NCBI GenBank assembly: GCA_002360925.1
Contig: DERN01000001.1
Span: forward strand, 1-64,000
Length of the DNA stretch: 64,000 nucleotides
Direction: 5' to 3'
Origin: Flavobacteriaceae bacterium UBA3339
Lineage (GTDB): Bacteria > Bacteroidota > Bacteroidia > Flavobacteriales > Flavobacteriaceae
Below the pieces are notes generated by a model that worked only from the letters and a program-made list of their open reading frames with translations, had not been told where the DNA came from and searched no databases. Shown piece after piece: positions 52,752-62,436 of the stretch (within the stretch, counting starts at the first letter, position 1; each line of letters starts with the position of its first letter). Made by a program: the position numbers and the translations under genes.

Positions 52752-53705
52752 ATGAGCTTAATCGAAAGCAAAGTATCGTTATTAAACAAATCAAATTCTT
52801 TAGAATTTACTTCTAAAGGATTGAATACGATATTGATGGGCTTTCATATATCAGGTTTTGCATTGAATGAATGCTTGAAAGACAAGGAAGAATCTTTAAA
52901 GGAGATTTTAGGTTTAGAACTTGAATTTGAAAGGGAAATTAATTTCGAAACCGCTTTAGAGAATTGGAAAGATGAAGGTGTAATTGATGTTTATTTTGGA
53001 AAAGAATTTACGTTGATATTTGTTCATGAAAATAGTTGTACTTTCAAGAACTGCTTTTATAATGAAGCTGATGTCTCAATATTTTCAGTACATGATATTT
53101 CATCGACTTATGTTTTTGAACATCGACAAAATGAACTAATGATTAATGGAAATGAATCTCTAGAAATTGATTATACGGAAGATGATTGTTCCGAACGTAT
53201 TTGGAATGAAGTTTCTAAATTCATTGGTTATTCTTTTTGGAATATTGATCCTAGCGGATTTGCCATTCGGTTTTCAGTCAAAACACAAACATATAAATCA
53301 AACAAAAAGAACTCTTTTTCCCTTTTTAATTTTAGGAAAAATTCCTACTTGATTCCTTTCAATGAAAAAAATCTGAAAAACAAGTATTCAAAAAGTAAAT
53401 TATTGAAGTTGTTCGACAAAATGATAAAGCATGCTCAGCGAAACTCTGTTAATGTTTTTTTACAGCCGAATTATTTTATAGGCTTACAAAAAACGTTCAT
53501 GCTTAATTTGATTGAAATAAAAAAAGCAATAACTCAATATGATGATCTTTTAATTCAAGTGAATCAAAAAATGCCTGCTAATACTTTTAGAATTATTGGA
53601 AATATACAGGAGGAACAAATAGACGAGAAAACGAAACTTGAGTTGTTTGCACTAATAAGCAGAATAGAACCTGTTTACGACAAAAGAAAATTTAAAATCT
53701 TATAA
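52752..53705 (+). CDS. protein of unknown function
   Basis: This 317-residue soluble protein shows no recognised family. It is acidic and helical in the first 80 residues and contains CTFKNCFYNEADVSIFSVHD, DYTEDDCSERIWNEVSKFIG and a basic mid-part with KNKYSKSKLLKLFDKMIKHA. No signal peptide, membrane helix or catalytic motif is visible. It is convergent with the WG-repeat gene, only 10 bp apart. The upstream region has possible operator sequences. Confidence 0.55.
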   Translation: MSLIESKVSLLNKSNSLEFTSKGLNTILMGFHISGFALNECLKDKEESLKEILGLELEFEREINFETALENWKDEGVIDVYFGKEFTLIFVHENSCTFKNCFYNEADVSIFSVHDISSTYVFEHRQNELMINGNESLEIDYTEDDCSERIWNEVSKFIGYSFWNIDPSGFAIRFSVKTQTYKSNKKNSFSLFNFRKNSYLIPFNEKNLKNKYSKSKLLKLFDKMIKHAQRNSVNVFLQPNYFIGLQKTFMLNLIEIKKAITQYDDLLIQVNQKMPANTFRIIGNIQEEQIDEKTKLELFALISRIEPVYDKRKFKIL

Positions 53706-53715
53706 TTTACATTTT

Positions 53716-54336
53716 TTATTCTTCATCAGGTTTCCAATTTATTTCCTCCATTATTTGTTCAAAGGTGTAATTTCCTAGTTTAATAATTTCTCCGGTTTCA
53801 TTTATATATCCATCGTTTTCACATACGATAGAGTAGTGGTTGCATCCATCTTCTGTTTCATGATTTCCCCATGGAACTTTTTCACATTTTTGTCCAATAA
53901 TGGCTTTTCCGTTATGAAATGAAGTGGCAATTTCAAATTGTGGTTCTATAATAATGTGACCTTTTTCGTTTGCAAATCCAATTTTATTTTCATCATTTAC
54001 AATTCTTATTTTGTTTTCAATCAAATAATCGGGGCTTGGTTCGCCAAAACTTGTATTATAAACATAAAATAAGGTGTTTTCATTAGCATCTATTGCTACC
54101 CAGCCCGATCTAGTATTATCTTTTTTACCAAAAACTGTAAAATATCCATACTCATCACCATTCCATGAGATATAATATTTTGCCGAGTCTAAAACTTTAA
54201 TAGTTTGATTATATTCATCTACTAACGAATAAATATTCTTCCAATCGTTAGTTTCCTTTTCAATAACTTTGAATTTTATTTGAGCATTTGCTATTGAAAT
54301 CAATAAGAATAATATTGTTGTTAAAAGAAGCTTCAT
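53716..54336 (-). CDS. secreted WG repeat-like protein
   Basis: This 206-residue protein has a signal peptide (MKLLLTTILFLLISIANA) and WG-type repeat units such as KIGFANEKGHIIIEPQFEIA and GYINETGEIIKLGNYTFE. WG repeats form beta-structures in surface and extracellular proteins of unknown function. It has two cysteines in the second half. It may be a separate unit, 51 bp after the DUF417 gene. Confidence 0.7.
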   Translation of the reverse strand: MKLLLTTILFLLISIANAQIKFKVIEKETNDWKNIYSLVDEYNQTIKVLDSAKYYISWNGDEYGYFTVFGKKDNTRSGWVAIDANENTLFYVYNTSFGEPSPDYLIENKIRIVNDENKIGFANEKGHIIIEPQFEIATSFHNGKAIIGQKCEKVPWGNHETEDGCNHYSIVCENDGYINETGEIIKLGNYTFEQIMEEINWKPDEE

Positions 54337-54387
54337 TTAAGTGCAGTTTAATTTTAGAGTGTTAAAAAGGCAATATAAAGTATAATC

Positions 54388-54969
54388 TTAACTTTTAGAT
54401 TTCAAAATTCTTTTTGCACAATCCGAAGCGCATATTAATCCGGCTCCCATCATAATTACATCTTTCAGAACCAATCGTCCAGCTCCCGACAAGTACGGAA
54501 AACCATATTGTGGTGTAGGGAAGTCACCACCTAAATTGGGAACATAGACTTCGGGCGTGGTAATTAAAAAAGTTAACGTAACCAACGACATTCCAAAAGT
54601 AAGCAAACCGCCATATAATCCTATTTTGGCATTCCAAATCCCTATAAAAGTCAATATTCCTATCAATATAATCACAATGCCTAATCCATAAGCAAAAGTA
54701 TAAGTTCCGTTTTCTACATGCCAATCTTTATTTTTTTGAACTGTTTTTCCTTCCGGATTTTTATATTCTTTATATTCGGGTGCGTCTTTCGTATAAAAAA
54801 ATGACATCAACGGACTATTTGCAACAAAGGGAACAATTCCGTCTGCTTCATACTGAAAAGCTTTGAGCCCGCCAATCCAAACCATCACTATTAGAATCGA
54901 AACTCTTGTTAAATTGATAAATTGAGTTTGGCAATTTGCCAAAAATGAAATTAGTTTGTCCATATCCAC
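54388..54969 (-). CDS. YkgB/DUF417 family membrane protein
   Basis: This 193-residue protein has four hydrophobic helices (about 18-35, 78-105, 108-135, 168-182) and the family block IVMVWIGGLKAFQYEADGIV. YkgB/DUF417 proteins are inner-membrane proteins of unknown role, reported near reactive-chlorine or redox-response genes in enteric bacteria. It lies 83 bp after DinB on the same strand and could share the regulator at 55634. Confidence 0.85.
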   Translation of the reverse strand: MDMDKLISFLANCQTQFINLTRVSILIVMVWIGGLKAFQYEADGIVPFVANSPLMSFFYTKDAPEYKEYKNPEGKTVQKNKDWHVENGTYTFAYGLGIVIILIGILTFIGIWNAKIGLYGGLLTFGMSLVTLTFLITTPEVYVPNLGGDFPTPQYGFPYLSGAGRLVLKDVIMMGAGLICASDCAKRILKSKS

Positions 54970-55052
54970 TTTGTTTTAATCTTCTTTTTAGAAACTATAA
55001 ATTTAGTATTTAAAATTAAATGCTGATACGGATTAATAAATTCAGACTTTAT

Positions 55053-55577
55053 TTATTTTCTGTAACTTTCAAATGAAACTTCTATTTGTTTTAAATGGTG
55101 TAAAGGATGATACGACATTAGATAAAACATTTCACGTATAGTCAACTTTCCTAGCAACGGATGCGGAATTGAGAACAAATCCAATTCTTCTTCTGAATAA
55201 TTATTCAAATGAAAGGTAATGGTTTCGATATGATTTTTAATATCACGAATAATTTGCTCTTTTTCTTCAAACAAAATTACAGGATTTGGTACAAATTGTT
55301 GAGGAGCTTGTCTGTTGGTTTTTAAATAGTTATTCAAAACGGTTTCGTAGTTCCAAGACGATCGATCTAATGTTCCAAATTTTTCGGACAGATAATTTTT
55401 AGAAGGTAAAATTTTCGGAAATGGAGTTAATGTAAGTAATACATGTTTTAATTGTTGCCCGGCAGACCATTTGTTATCGTTTGCGTAAATGAATTTTTCA
55501 ATGTCTAAACCATCAATATATTGTGTAAATGTTTGGTGGTTGTTTTTAAAGGCCTTTAGTAATTCTTGCTTTTCCAT
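55053..55577 (-). CDS. DinB family protein
   Basis: This 174-residue four-helix protein has the DinB-like metal motif pattern: GQQLKHVLLTL near residue 40, then two histidines in MSYHPLHHLKQI near the C-terminus. These could bind a divalent metal as in YfiT/DinB-like transferases. Function is unknown; some relatives act in bacillithiol or mycothiol use. It follows the Crp-type regulator gene by 56 bp. Confidence 0.8.
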   Translation of the reverse strand: MEKQELLKAFKNNHQTFTQYIDGLDIEKFIYANDNKWSAGQQLKHVLLTLTPFPKILPSKNYLSEKFGTLDRSSWNYETVLNNYLKTNRQAPQQFVPNPVILFEEKEQIIRDIKNHIETITFHLNNYSEEELDLFSIPHPLLGKLTIREMFYLMSYHPLHHLKQIEVSFESYRK

Positions 55578-55633
55578 GAGAAATATTTTTTACTAAGTAC
55601 GGAAGTTTAAAAAAACAAAACAATGAACCTTTG

Positions 55634-56191
55634 TTAAGAAATTTGTTTCCTAATTCTGCTTAATGCTTGTGGTGTAATTCCGATATAAGAAGCCAAAAAT
55701 TTAAGTGGTACTTTTTCTATAAAATGCGGTTTGTTCTTTAAAAGATATAAATAAATATCTTTTGAAGATGATTTTAAAAGCTGAATCTCTCTTATTGTTT
55801 TATTGCGAAGTTCTTCTTCTAAATGTACTTTTTGGGTAGTTGCACAAAGTTTAGATTCTAAAAACAATCTTCTTACTTCATCCATACTTACATACCATAA
55901 AATTCCATTGTTTATTGGCTCATAGATAAATTCACTTTCAATTTCTTTATTGGGTTTTATACAAAAAATATCTCCTTCGAAATAAAAATCGACAGAAATA
56001 TCCTGATTTATTTCTTTTCCCGATTCCATTATATATTTTCTGACTGTTCCCTGCTCGAGAAAACAAAGAATATCGTTTGGAAGAGTTGTCTTTTTAGTAA
56101 ATTTTAAAAGAGAAAGTTTGTTCCAAATTTCTGCATAATCGTTTATCGGATATTTTTTTGAGAATATGTTTTTATCAATTTCAATTGCCAC
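55634..56191 (-). CDS. Crp/Fnr family transcriptional regulator
   Basis: This 185-residue protein has a cyclic-nucleotide-binding-like domain (about 20-120) and a C-terminal helix-turn-helix (PLKFLASYIGITPQALSRIR) in the style of flavobacterial Crp/Fnr proteins. The nucleotide-binding residues are degenerate, as is common in the group. It is the first gene of the stretch DinB, DUF417, WG-repeat and probably regulates itself and them. Confidence 0.85.
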   Translation of the reverse strand: MAIEIDKNIFSKKYPINDYAEIWNKLSLLKFTKKTTLPNDILCFLEQGTVRKYIMESGKEINQDISVDFYFEGDIFCIKPNKEIESEFIYEPINNGILWYVSMDEVRRLFLESKLCATTQKVHLEEELRNKTIREIQLLKSSSKDIYLYLLKNKPHFIEKVPLKFLASYIGITPQALSRIRKQIS

Positions 56192-56465
56192 TCGTTGTAT
56201 TATTAATAAGATTTTAGGTTATACGTAAAGCTTTTTTATTTTTTACTAAATTATAAAAAAACTAAATAAAACCTTATTTCGTAAATATTGTTTTTGCAGA
56301 TTTACTTAAATATTGGAAATGATAATATTGATAAACATAAGAACCTTACAGCTAGTTTAATAAACATTTAAGATCTAATTCAAGATAAAACAATAGATTT
56401 ATACTTCTAAATATTTGTGTATAGTTCTAAATAGCCGAATTATTACTTAAAAATAGATATATCTT

Positions 56466-57497
56466 ATGAAAAAAATCCTATCAATTACTTTTTTGTTTCT
56501 TAGTTTATTAAGCTTTGGGCAAAACGTAAAAACAGAACTAGAAACCTTTGTACCTCAAAAATCGCATTATTCGTTTGTTACACTTACTTTTAATGTGCCT
56601 GCATTTGATCGGAAACTGAAGGTAGATAGCGTTTCTTTTGAAGGTAGTTTAATTGTACCTAAAACAGGTTTTGATAAAATAGTTATTATAAAACCAGGAA
56701 CAGGTTACAACACCCGAAATACACATAGTTATTTAGCCGAAGCTTTATTAGATAATAATATTGCTGTTTTTAGATATGATGAACGAAATGTTGGGAATTC
56801 TAAAGGAACAGGTGGCGGAGATATGCTCTATTCTGCAACGATGATGGGAGCAGAGTTGGCTTCTGCCTTTAACCATCTTAAAAAGCAATCTTTACTAAAA
56901 GGAAAAAAGTTTGGGATTATAGGGTACAGCATTGGAGGCGTAGCTTTAACCGATGCTTTAAAGTACCACATCGATCCCGATTTCTTAGTTCTTTTATCTG
57001 CTCCTGTACTTTCTGGAAAACAAATATTTTTGTATCAGTTACAACACAACGAAAATGGGTTTTGCGATTATTTTATCTATGATACACTTCAAGAAAAAGA
57101 AAAAGTGTGCAATGAGCTGATTGACTTTTATATTGCCAATCACGATACTAAAAATTTCTGGAAATTATATAAGATAAAAATGAAAGAGATAGGATATTCT
57201 AAAAAAAGATACACTACTAAATTTCCTTTTTTAATGGGACGGGTAGAACGAGACTTAGCAATAAAAGATAACAGTGATTTGCTAAAAAATATAAAGGTGC
57301 CTCTTTTTTATATGATTGGGAGCAAAGATGTACTTGTTGAACCTATTGCAAATGTAAAACTTCTTAAAAACTTTAATAATCAATATATAGACACAATTAT
57401 TTTAGAAGGAGAAAATCACTTTTTTGCAGACGGAGAAAGTTATGAAATGCATAACGAAGCAAAACAAAAAATAGTAGATTGGATTTTAAAGCAATAA
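56466..57497 (+). CDS. exported alpha/beta hydrolase
   Basis: This 343-residue protein has a signal peptide (MKKILSITFLFLSLLSFGQ), the nucleophile elbow GYSIGGVALTDAL, an acid in YMIGSKDVLVEP and a catalytic histidine in EGENHFFADG. The oxyanion loop PGTGYNTRNTHSYLAE and FRYDERNVGNSKGTG are typical of secreted esterase/peptidase-like hydrolases. The substrate is unknown. It is monocistronic. Confidence 0.85.
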   Translation: MKKILSITFLFLSLLSFGQNVKTELETFVPQKSHYSFVTLTFNVPAFDRKLKVDSVSFEGSLIVPKTGFDKIVIIKPGTGYNTRNTHSYLAEALLDNNIAVFRYDERNVGNSKGTGGGDMLYSATMMGAELASAFNHLKKQSLLKGKKFGIIGYSIGGVALTDALKYHIDPDFLVLLSAPVLSGKQIFLYQLQHNENGFCDYFIYDTLQEKEKVCNELIDFYIANHDTKNFWKLYKIKMKEIGYSKKRYTTKFPFLMGRVERDLAIKDNSDLLKNIKVPLFYMIGSKDVLVEPIANVKLLKNFNNQYIDTIILEGENHFFADGESYEMHNEAKQKIVDWILKQ

Positions 57498-57599
57498 CCA
57501 AACCTGATCGAAATAAAAAAACATCAGCATATAATTAGAGTTGTTAAATTGAATTATTATATTTTAATGTGTTTGGTCTGGTAATGTACTCTTTTTTTC

Positions 57600-57607
57600 T
57601 ATTTTTG
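57600..57607 (+). promoter_or_regulatory. TATTTTTG -7-like element
   Basis: An exact TAnnTTTG match 20 bp before the ATG of the hybrid sensor gene. A TTTG at 57572-57575 is 24 bp upstream, one base longer than the usual range. Confidence 0.35.
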
Positions 57608-57627
57608 GTTTTCTAAAAATTCTAAAG

Positions 57628-60516
57628 ATGATTAGCCACTACACCAACCGTTGTTATATTATTTTATTTTTTACTTTTTTAATCAACTTTACACTTTTTG
57701 CTCAAGAAGGGAATCAATTACAACAAAAAAAGATTGACTCGCTTACAACTATTCTACAAAAAAAATCTGCTACAGATACTATTACACTATACCGAATCAA
57801 AGAACTTCTTGGTCTTTTGGTACGAGATCTGCAATTTGATCTGGCTACAAATTATGCCCAGAAAGCAATAAAAATATCGAAAGAACTAAATTTAGAAAAA
57901 GAAGAAGCAGATATTTACAATATTCTGGGAATTGTTCATGCGTACAAAGGAGAGTATCCCAAGGCTTTGGAAAACTATCGCATTGGCTTAAAAATATTTG
58001 AAAAAGCTGGAGATAAATGGGGAGTAGCCAATTCTCATAATCACATCGGAATTGTTTATTTATATCAAGGGAATTACCCCGAAGCGCTCGAAAATTATTT
58101 CAAGGGCTTAAAAATATTTGAGGAAATAGACTATAAGAAGGGAATTGTAAATTGTTATAATAACATTGGAGTTGTTTATAAAAATCAAGGTAAATACCCC
58201 GAAGCATTGAAAAACTACTTTATGTCCTTAAAAATATATGAAGAAATCGGGGATAAACATGGTATTGGGATGTCTTACAATAACATTGGGAATATTTATC
58301 ATCTTCAAGGCAAATATCCTGAAGCGCTGAAAAATCATTTAGTGGCTTTAAAAATAAAAGAAGAATTGGGAGATAAACATGGAATCGCGAGCTCTCATAA
58401 CAATATCGGAATTATTTATAAAGAACAAGGCAAGTATCCCGAAGCACTGAAAAATTACTTTGTATTCTTAAAAGTAGGTGAAGAAATAGGGGATAAATCG
58501 GGAATTGCACAAGCTTATAACAATATTGGGCTTGTAGAATATGAATTAAATAGACCAGTTTCTGCCCAAAAAAACTTCGAAAAAGCTTTGATTCTTGCCA
58601 AAGAAATAGGAACAAAAAGTCTTTTAAAGGACATTTACTACAATTTTACATTAGCCGACAGTACACTAGGTAACTATAAAAATGCTTACGAAAACTACAA
58701 GCAATACATTGTATATCGTGATAGTCTAATTAACGAAGAAAACGAAAAGAAAAGCCTCGAAGTATCCATGGGATACGAATATGACAAAAAGGCTGCTGTT
58801 ATTCAAGCAGAGCTTAAAACCAAACAACTACAACGTAACGCCGCGTTTGCTGGTTTGGGAGTTATGGTGGTATTAGCTGTTTTTATCGTTTATTTTTTCA
58901 GATTGAGAAATAAAAAATTAGAAATTGAAAAGCAAAATCTGGAATTGCAACGCAGGGAAATGGAAGTTATTAAGGAAAACGAACAGTTCAAATCTCGATT
59001 TTTGACAAATATTTCACATGAATTCAGAACACCTCTTACCTTAATCAACGGACATGTGGAAGTATTGAAAGAGAATGGGCGAGAAGAAGATTTTTCTCAT
59101 TTTGATGAAATCGAACAAAACGGTAAAAGACTTCTTACTTTAATTAATCAGTTGCTTGATCTCTCGAAAATGGAAAGTGGACAATATAAGTTAGAGTACA
59201 AAAAAGGAAACGTGTTAAATGAAGCCAATATGCTTGTACAATCTTTCTATTCGTATGCCGAACAACACGGAATTTCGCTTATACTTAAGCAAACCGAAAA
59301 AGCGAAAACTTTATCTGAAAGTCCATTTGTCTATTCATCGGAGGCTTTGGCTGTTATTATGACCAATTTAATGTCTAATGCAATCAAATATACTCCTTCT
59401 GGAGGAAGTGTAACAGCAATTATAGATTACCAAAATGACAAACTTTTTATTACCATTGCCGACACAGGACAAGGGATTTCAAAAGAGCATTTACCTAAAA
59501 TATTTGATCGTTTTTATCAAGTAGATGAACCTGGACAACGCACGTATGCAGGTTCGGGTATTGGATTGGCATTGGTAAAAGAATTAGCAATACTGCACGG
59601 AGGTAATATTAAAGTTGAATCTCCTGACGAAGGAGGTTGTGTTTTTACTTTTTGGCTTGAAAGTTCAGAAACAGAAAATATTGAAAGCATAGATTCTGTT
59701 GAACAAAATACAGACTTTCTAATTAACGAAGAAATAGAGGTTAAAGATAATGAACTTCAAAACACAGAACTTCCTTTATTACTTATCATAGAAGATCAAC
59801 CCGAGTTACGTTCTTTCATTGTTCGAAATTTAGGAGAAGAATATCGTTATGCAGAAGCATCAAAGGGTAAAGACGGAATGAAGCTAGCAAAAGAATTACT
59901 CCCCGATTTAATTATCAGTGATGTCATGATGCCCGATGTAGATGGATTTGAATTATGTGAAACACTTAAAAATAATGTGGCAACTTCGCATATCCCAATT
60001 ATATTACTCACTGCAAAAGCAGAACAAAAAGATAAATTGGCCGGTTTAGAAACAGGGGCTGATGATTATCTCACAAAACCATTTTCACTCGCAGAGCTAA
60101 AGTTACGTGTAAGAAATATTTTGAGCTTTAAAGAATTGCTTCGCAAAAAATTTAAAGGAAGTACGATTCCTTCGGTAGAAGAAACACCAGAATTAAGCAG
60201 TCGGGATAGAAAATTTGTGGAAGATGTTACAGAATTGGTAGAGAAAAATATTTCCAATTTGCAGTTTGGGGTAAATATTTTGGCAGAAGGAGTATTTTTA
60301 TCCGTTAGCCAACTTACACGAAAACTTAAAACCATTACTGGAAAAACTCCGGCAGATTTTATACGAAATATCCGTTTGGAAAAGGCAATTGAATTATTGA
60401 AAAAAGGAGAAAGTGTTACTGAGGTTGCTTGGGCTGTTGGCTTTGAAGATTCGATTTATTTCAGTAAAGTATTCAAAAAACATTTTGGTTTTCCTCCTTC
60501 TTCTGTAAAAGGATAA
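57628..60516 (+). CDS. hybrid two-component system: TPR sensor kinase with receiver and AraC domains
   Basis: This 962-residue protein has an N-terminal export signal, TPR repeats (about 65-330), a membrane helix (LGVMVVLAVFIVYFF, about 412-430), HisKA (ISHEFRTPLTLINGHV, His near 464) and HATPase (IADTGQGISKEH and GSGIGLALVK). A receiver follows (LIIEDQPELRSF, Asp near 765 in IISDVMMPDVDG), then an AraC output domain (SVTEVAWAVGFEDSIYFSKV). Bacteroidota often fuse sensor and regulator this way, but the usual sensor is a two-bladed propeller, not TPR. The TPR units are near-identical, with a period of about 120 bp. The target genes are unknown. Confidence 0.92.
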   Translation: MISHYTNRCYIILFFTFLINFTLFAQEGNQLQQKKIDSLTTILQKKSATDTITLYRIKELLGLLVRDLQFDLATNYAQKAIKISKELNLEKEEADIYNILGIVHAYKGEYPKALENYRIGLKIFEKAGDKWGVANSHNHIGIVYLYQGNYPEALENYFKGLKIFEEIDYKKGIVNCYNNIGVVYKNQGKYPEALKNYFMSLKIYEEIGDKHGIGMSYNNIGNIYHLQGKYPEALKNHLVALKIKEELGDKHGIASSHNNIGIIYKEQGKYPEALKNYFVFLKVGEEIGDKSGIAQAYNNIGLVEYELNRPVSAQKNFEKALILAKEIGTKSLLKDIYYNFTLADSTLGNYKNAYENYKQYIVYRDSLINEENEKKSLEVSMGYEYDKKAAVIQAELKTKQLQRNAAFAGLGVMVVLAVFIVYFFRLRNKKLEIEKQNLELQRREMEVIKENEQFKSRFLTNISHEFRTPLTLINGHVEVLKENGREEDFSHFDEIEQNGKRLLTLINQLLDLSKMESGQYKLEYKKGNVLNEANMLVQSFYSYAEQHGISLILKQTEKAKTLSESPFVYSSEALAVIMTNLMSNAIKYTPSGGSVTAIIDYQNDKLFITIADTGQGISKEHLPKIFDRFYQVDEPGQRTYAGSGIGLALVKELAILHGGNIKVESPDEGGCVFTFWLESSETENIESIDSVEQNTDFLINEEIEVKDNELQNTELPLLLIIEDQPELRSFIVRNLGEEYRYAEASKGKDGMKLAKELLPDLIISDVMMPDVDGFELCETLKNNVATSHIPIILLTAKAEQKDKLAGLETGADDYLTKPFSLAELKLRVRNILSFKELLRKKFKGSTIPSVEETPELSSRDRKFVEDVTELVEKNISNLQFGVNILAEGVFLSVSQLTRKLKTITGKTPADFIRNIRLEKAIELLKKGESVTEVAWAVGFEDSIYFSKVFKKHFGFPPSSVKG

Positions 60517-60838
60517 AACGAATTATTTAGTTTATTAATTCTATAAATTTTAAGACCTATTAAGTATTAATACTTAATAGGTTTCTTTTTTTTAATGTGT
60601 TGATATTTATTTTTTTACGTTTTTTTGTTTGTTCAAAATGCTTAAAAAACACCAAGCTTTTGCGTGTTTTTTACCAAAAAAATGTAATGACACGTTGGTA
60701 CATTTGTATAGAATGTTCAAGTAAAAACGGTTGATTTTATTCGTACTTATTTGGCTATTCAATTATTAAAAAAGACATGTTGAATCGTGATAATTTTTAA
60801 TTGTTTTTATAATATTTTTTAACATTATATTTCTTTAT
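60517..60838. terminator. intergenic region with terminator
   Basis: A stem ACCTATTAAGTAT / ATACTTAATAGGT followed by TTTCTTTTTTTT lies at 60554-60592 and terminates the hybrid gene. A second hairpin, AAAAAACAC...GTGTTTTTT, lies at about 60646-60672. The rest is AT-rich upstream region of the LuxR gene without an exact promoter match. Confidence 0.6.
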
Positions 60839-61540
60839 ATGAGATCAAAAAACAGTCCTTCGTTTTTAGGTAGTGAATGGGATTTGTGGTTAAATCGTCC
60901 ACATACAAACAGTCCTCAAATTGAAAGTAAGAGGAAAGAAAGTTATTATTTTATCTTTAATTGTGAAATTAATGAGTTAGAATATATAAGCAGTAGTATT
61001 TTAGATGTTTTGGGCTATACAGCAGAAGAATTTGATTTGAATAAATTGTTTTTATCTATTCATCCAGATGATTTAGATTATTGCAATAAATGCGAAAACA
61101 ATTCATTTCAGTTAAGAGATCGTGTTTTTTACAAAGAGTTATTTACATATTTAATTTCATATAGCTTTAGACTTAGAACAAAAGCAGGTAACTATATAAC
61201 CATAAAACAGCAATATCAAACAATAGAAACAGACGAATACGGTAAAATGTTTAAAAACTTCGTACATCATGAAAAAATAGATGATTATGAGGCACGATCA
61301 GAATTTGATTTTCAGATTATTGACAAACTAAAAAACAGGTCTATTAATTTTAGTTCTAAATTTAAGCTCACTAAACGCGAAGTAGAAATTTTGGATTTAA
61401 TTAATGAAGGCTATCAAAGCAAAGAAATTTCTGAAATATTAAACGTTAGTCATCACACTATTAGAACTCATCGTAAAAATATTTTGAGTAAAACAAAATC
61501 ATCTTCTTTGATTGAAGCTTTAAAAAAAACCGGAGTTTAA
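60839..61540 (+). CDS. PAS-LuxR transcriptional regulator
   Basis: This 233-residue protein has an N-terminal PAS-like domain (about 30-140, with ISSSILDVLGYTAEEFDLNK and IHPDDLDYC) and a C-terminal LuxR helix-turn-helix (LTKREVEILDLINEGYQSKE, then HHTIRTHRKNIL). It lacks a receiver, so it may sense a ligand through the PAS fold. It lies 322 bp behind the hybrid sensor. The target is unknown. Confidence 0.88.
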   Translation: MRSKNSPSFLGSEWDLWLNRPHTNSPQIESKRKESYYFIFNCEINELEYISSSILDVLGYTAEEFDLNKLFLSIHPDDLDYCNKCENNSFQLRDRVFYKELFTYLISYSFRLRTKAGNYITIKQQYQTIETDEYGKMFKNFVHHEKIDDYEARSEFDFQIIDKLKNRSINFSSKFKLTKREVEILDLINEGYQSKEISEILNVSHHTIRTHRKNILSKTKSSSLIEALKKTGV

Positions 61541-61590
61541 CTTATTAGCGCTTTGTTATTTTTTTAACTAAATATTTTGCGTTTTGGTTT

Positions 61591-62409
61591 TTAGTTTGTT
61601 TTGTTTAATGTCCAAATAAGCGCTTTTTCTTTTGTTGCTCTAAATATAGTTGCATGATTTTCTTTTGGTTCGTCAGAAAACTTCCATTCTATGTTTGTTG
61701 CTTTTTCAGATTTTAAAATATCTGCTAATTCTTTTGTAAATGGCGCAATGTCTTCTGTATTTGAGGTTGCAAACCAAATTTTCTTTTTAGCCGTTGTGTT
61801 TTTTGCTAAATGTTCTTTTGCAGTTCGTACCAAATAATGATTATTCCACCACAGCGAAGGATCAAAAGCTATGTAATTGTCAAACATTTCAGGTGACAGT
61901 AAAAAGGTTTCTATTACAAAAAGACCTGATGCTGATTCTCCTATAATACTTTTTTCGGATGTTGTTCTGTAACGCTTATCAATTTCTACAAAAAGTTCCT
62001 TTTTTATAAAATCTCTAAATTTATCTGAACCACCTACAACAGGTGCTATTTCCTTGTCTTTTAATACTTCGGTAAAACCTGTTAAATCCCTTCTTCGTTG
62101 TGTATTTTCAATTCCTACTAGAATTAATGGTTTTATTTTGTTTTCTTTTATGAGTTTAGCCAAAGTATTTGCAATGTGCGGAAAGTCTTCTTTTATTCCT
62201 CCGTCTGCCATATAAATTACAGGCAATGACTCTGAATTTGTTTTGTAATTTAATGGTGTCCAAACATTAATGGTTCTTTCTTCGCCAACCTGTTTTGAAT
62301 CTATTTTAAAAGTTTCGTGTTCAGGAATGGAATCATTATGCTGCAAAGCTTTTGAACAGCTTATGAATGTTACAAGTACAAAAAGTAAGTTGTAATAAAT
62401 AAATTTCAT
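61591..62409 (-). CDS. Fes/IroE-like alpha/beta esterase lipoprotein
   Basis: This 272-residue protein has a lipoprotein signal (FVLVTFISCSKALQHND) and a esterase D/IroE-like fold with SLPVIYMADGGIKEDF, the nucleophile region SIIGESASGLFVIE and a late ENHATIFRATKEKALIW with the catalytic His. Esterase family proteins of this kind hydrolyse acyl or siderophore esters, but the substrate is not shown. It is followed upstream by the CAT-like gene on the same strand, 27 bp away, so they may share a transcript. Confidence 0.8.
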   Translation of the reverse strand: MKFIYYNLLFVLVTFISCSKALQHNDSIPEHETFKIDSKQVGEERTINVWTPLNYKTNSESLPVIYMADGGIKEDFPHIANTLAKLIKENKIKPLILVGIENTQRRRDLTGFTEVLKDKEIAPVVGGSDKFRDFIKKELFVEIDKRYRTTSEKSIIGESASGLFVIETFLLSPEMFDNYIAFDPSLWWNNHYLVRTAKEHLAKNTTAKKKIWFATSNTEDIAPFTKELADILKSEKATNIEWKFSDEPKENHATIFRATKEKALIWTLNKTN

Positions 62410-62436
62410 ATGTTATATTTTGTTAGTTGGCTTTCG

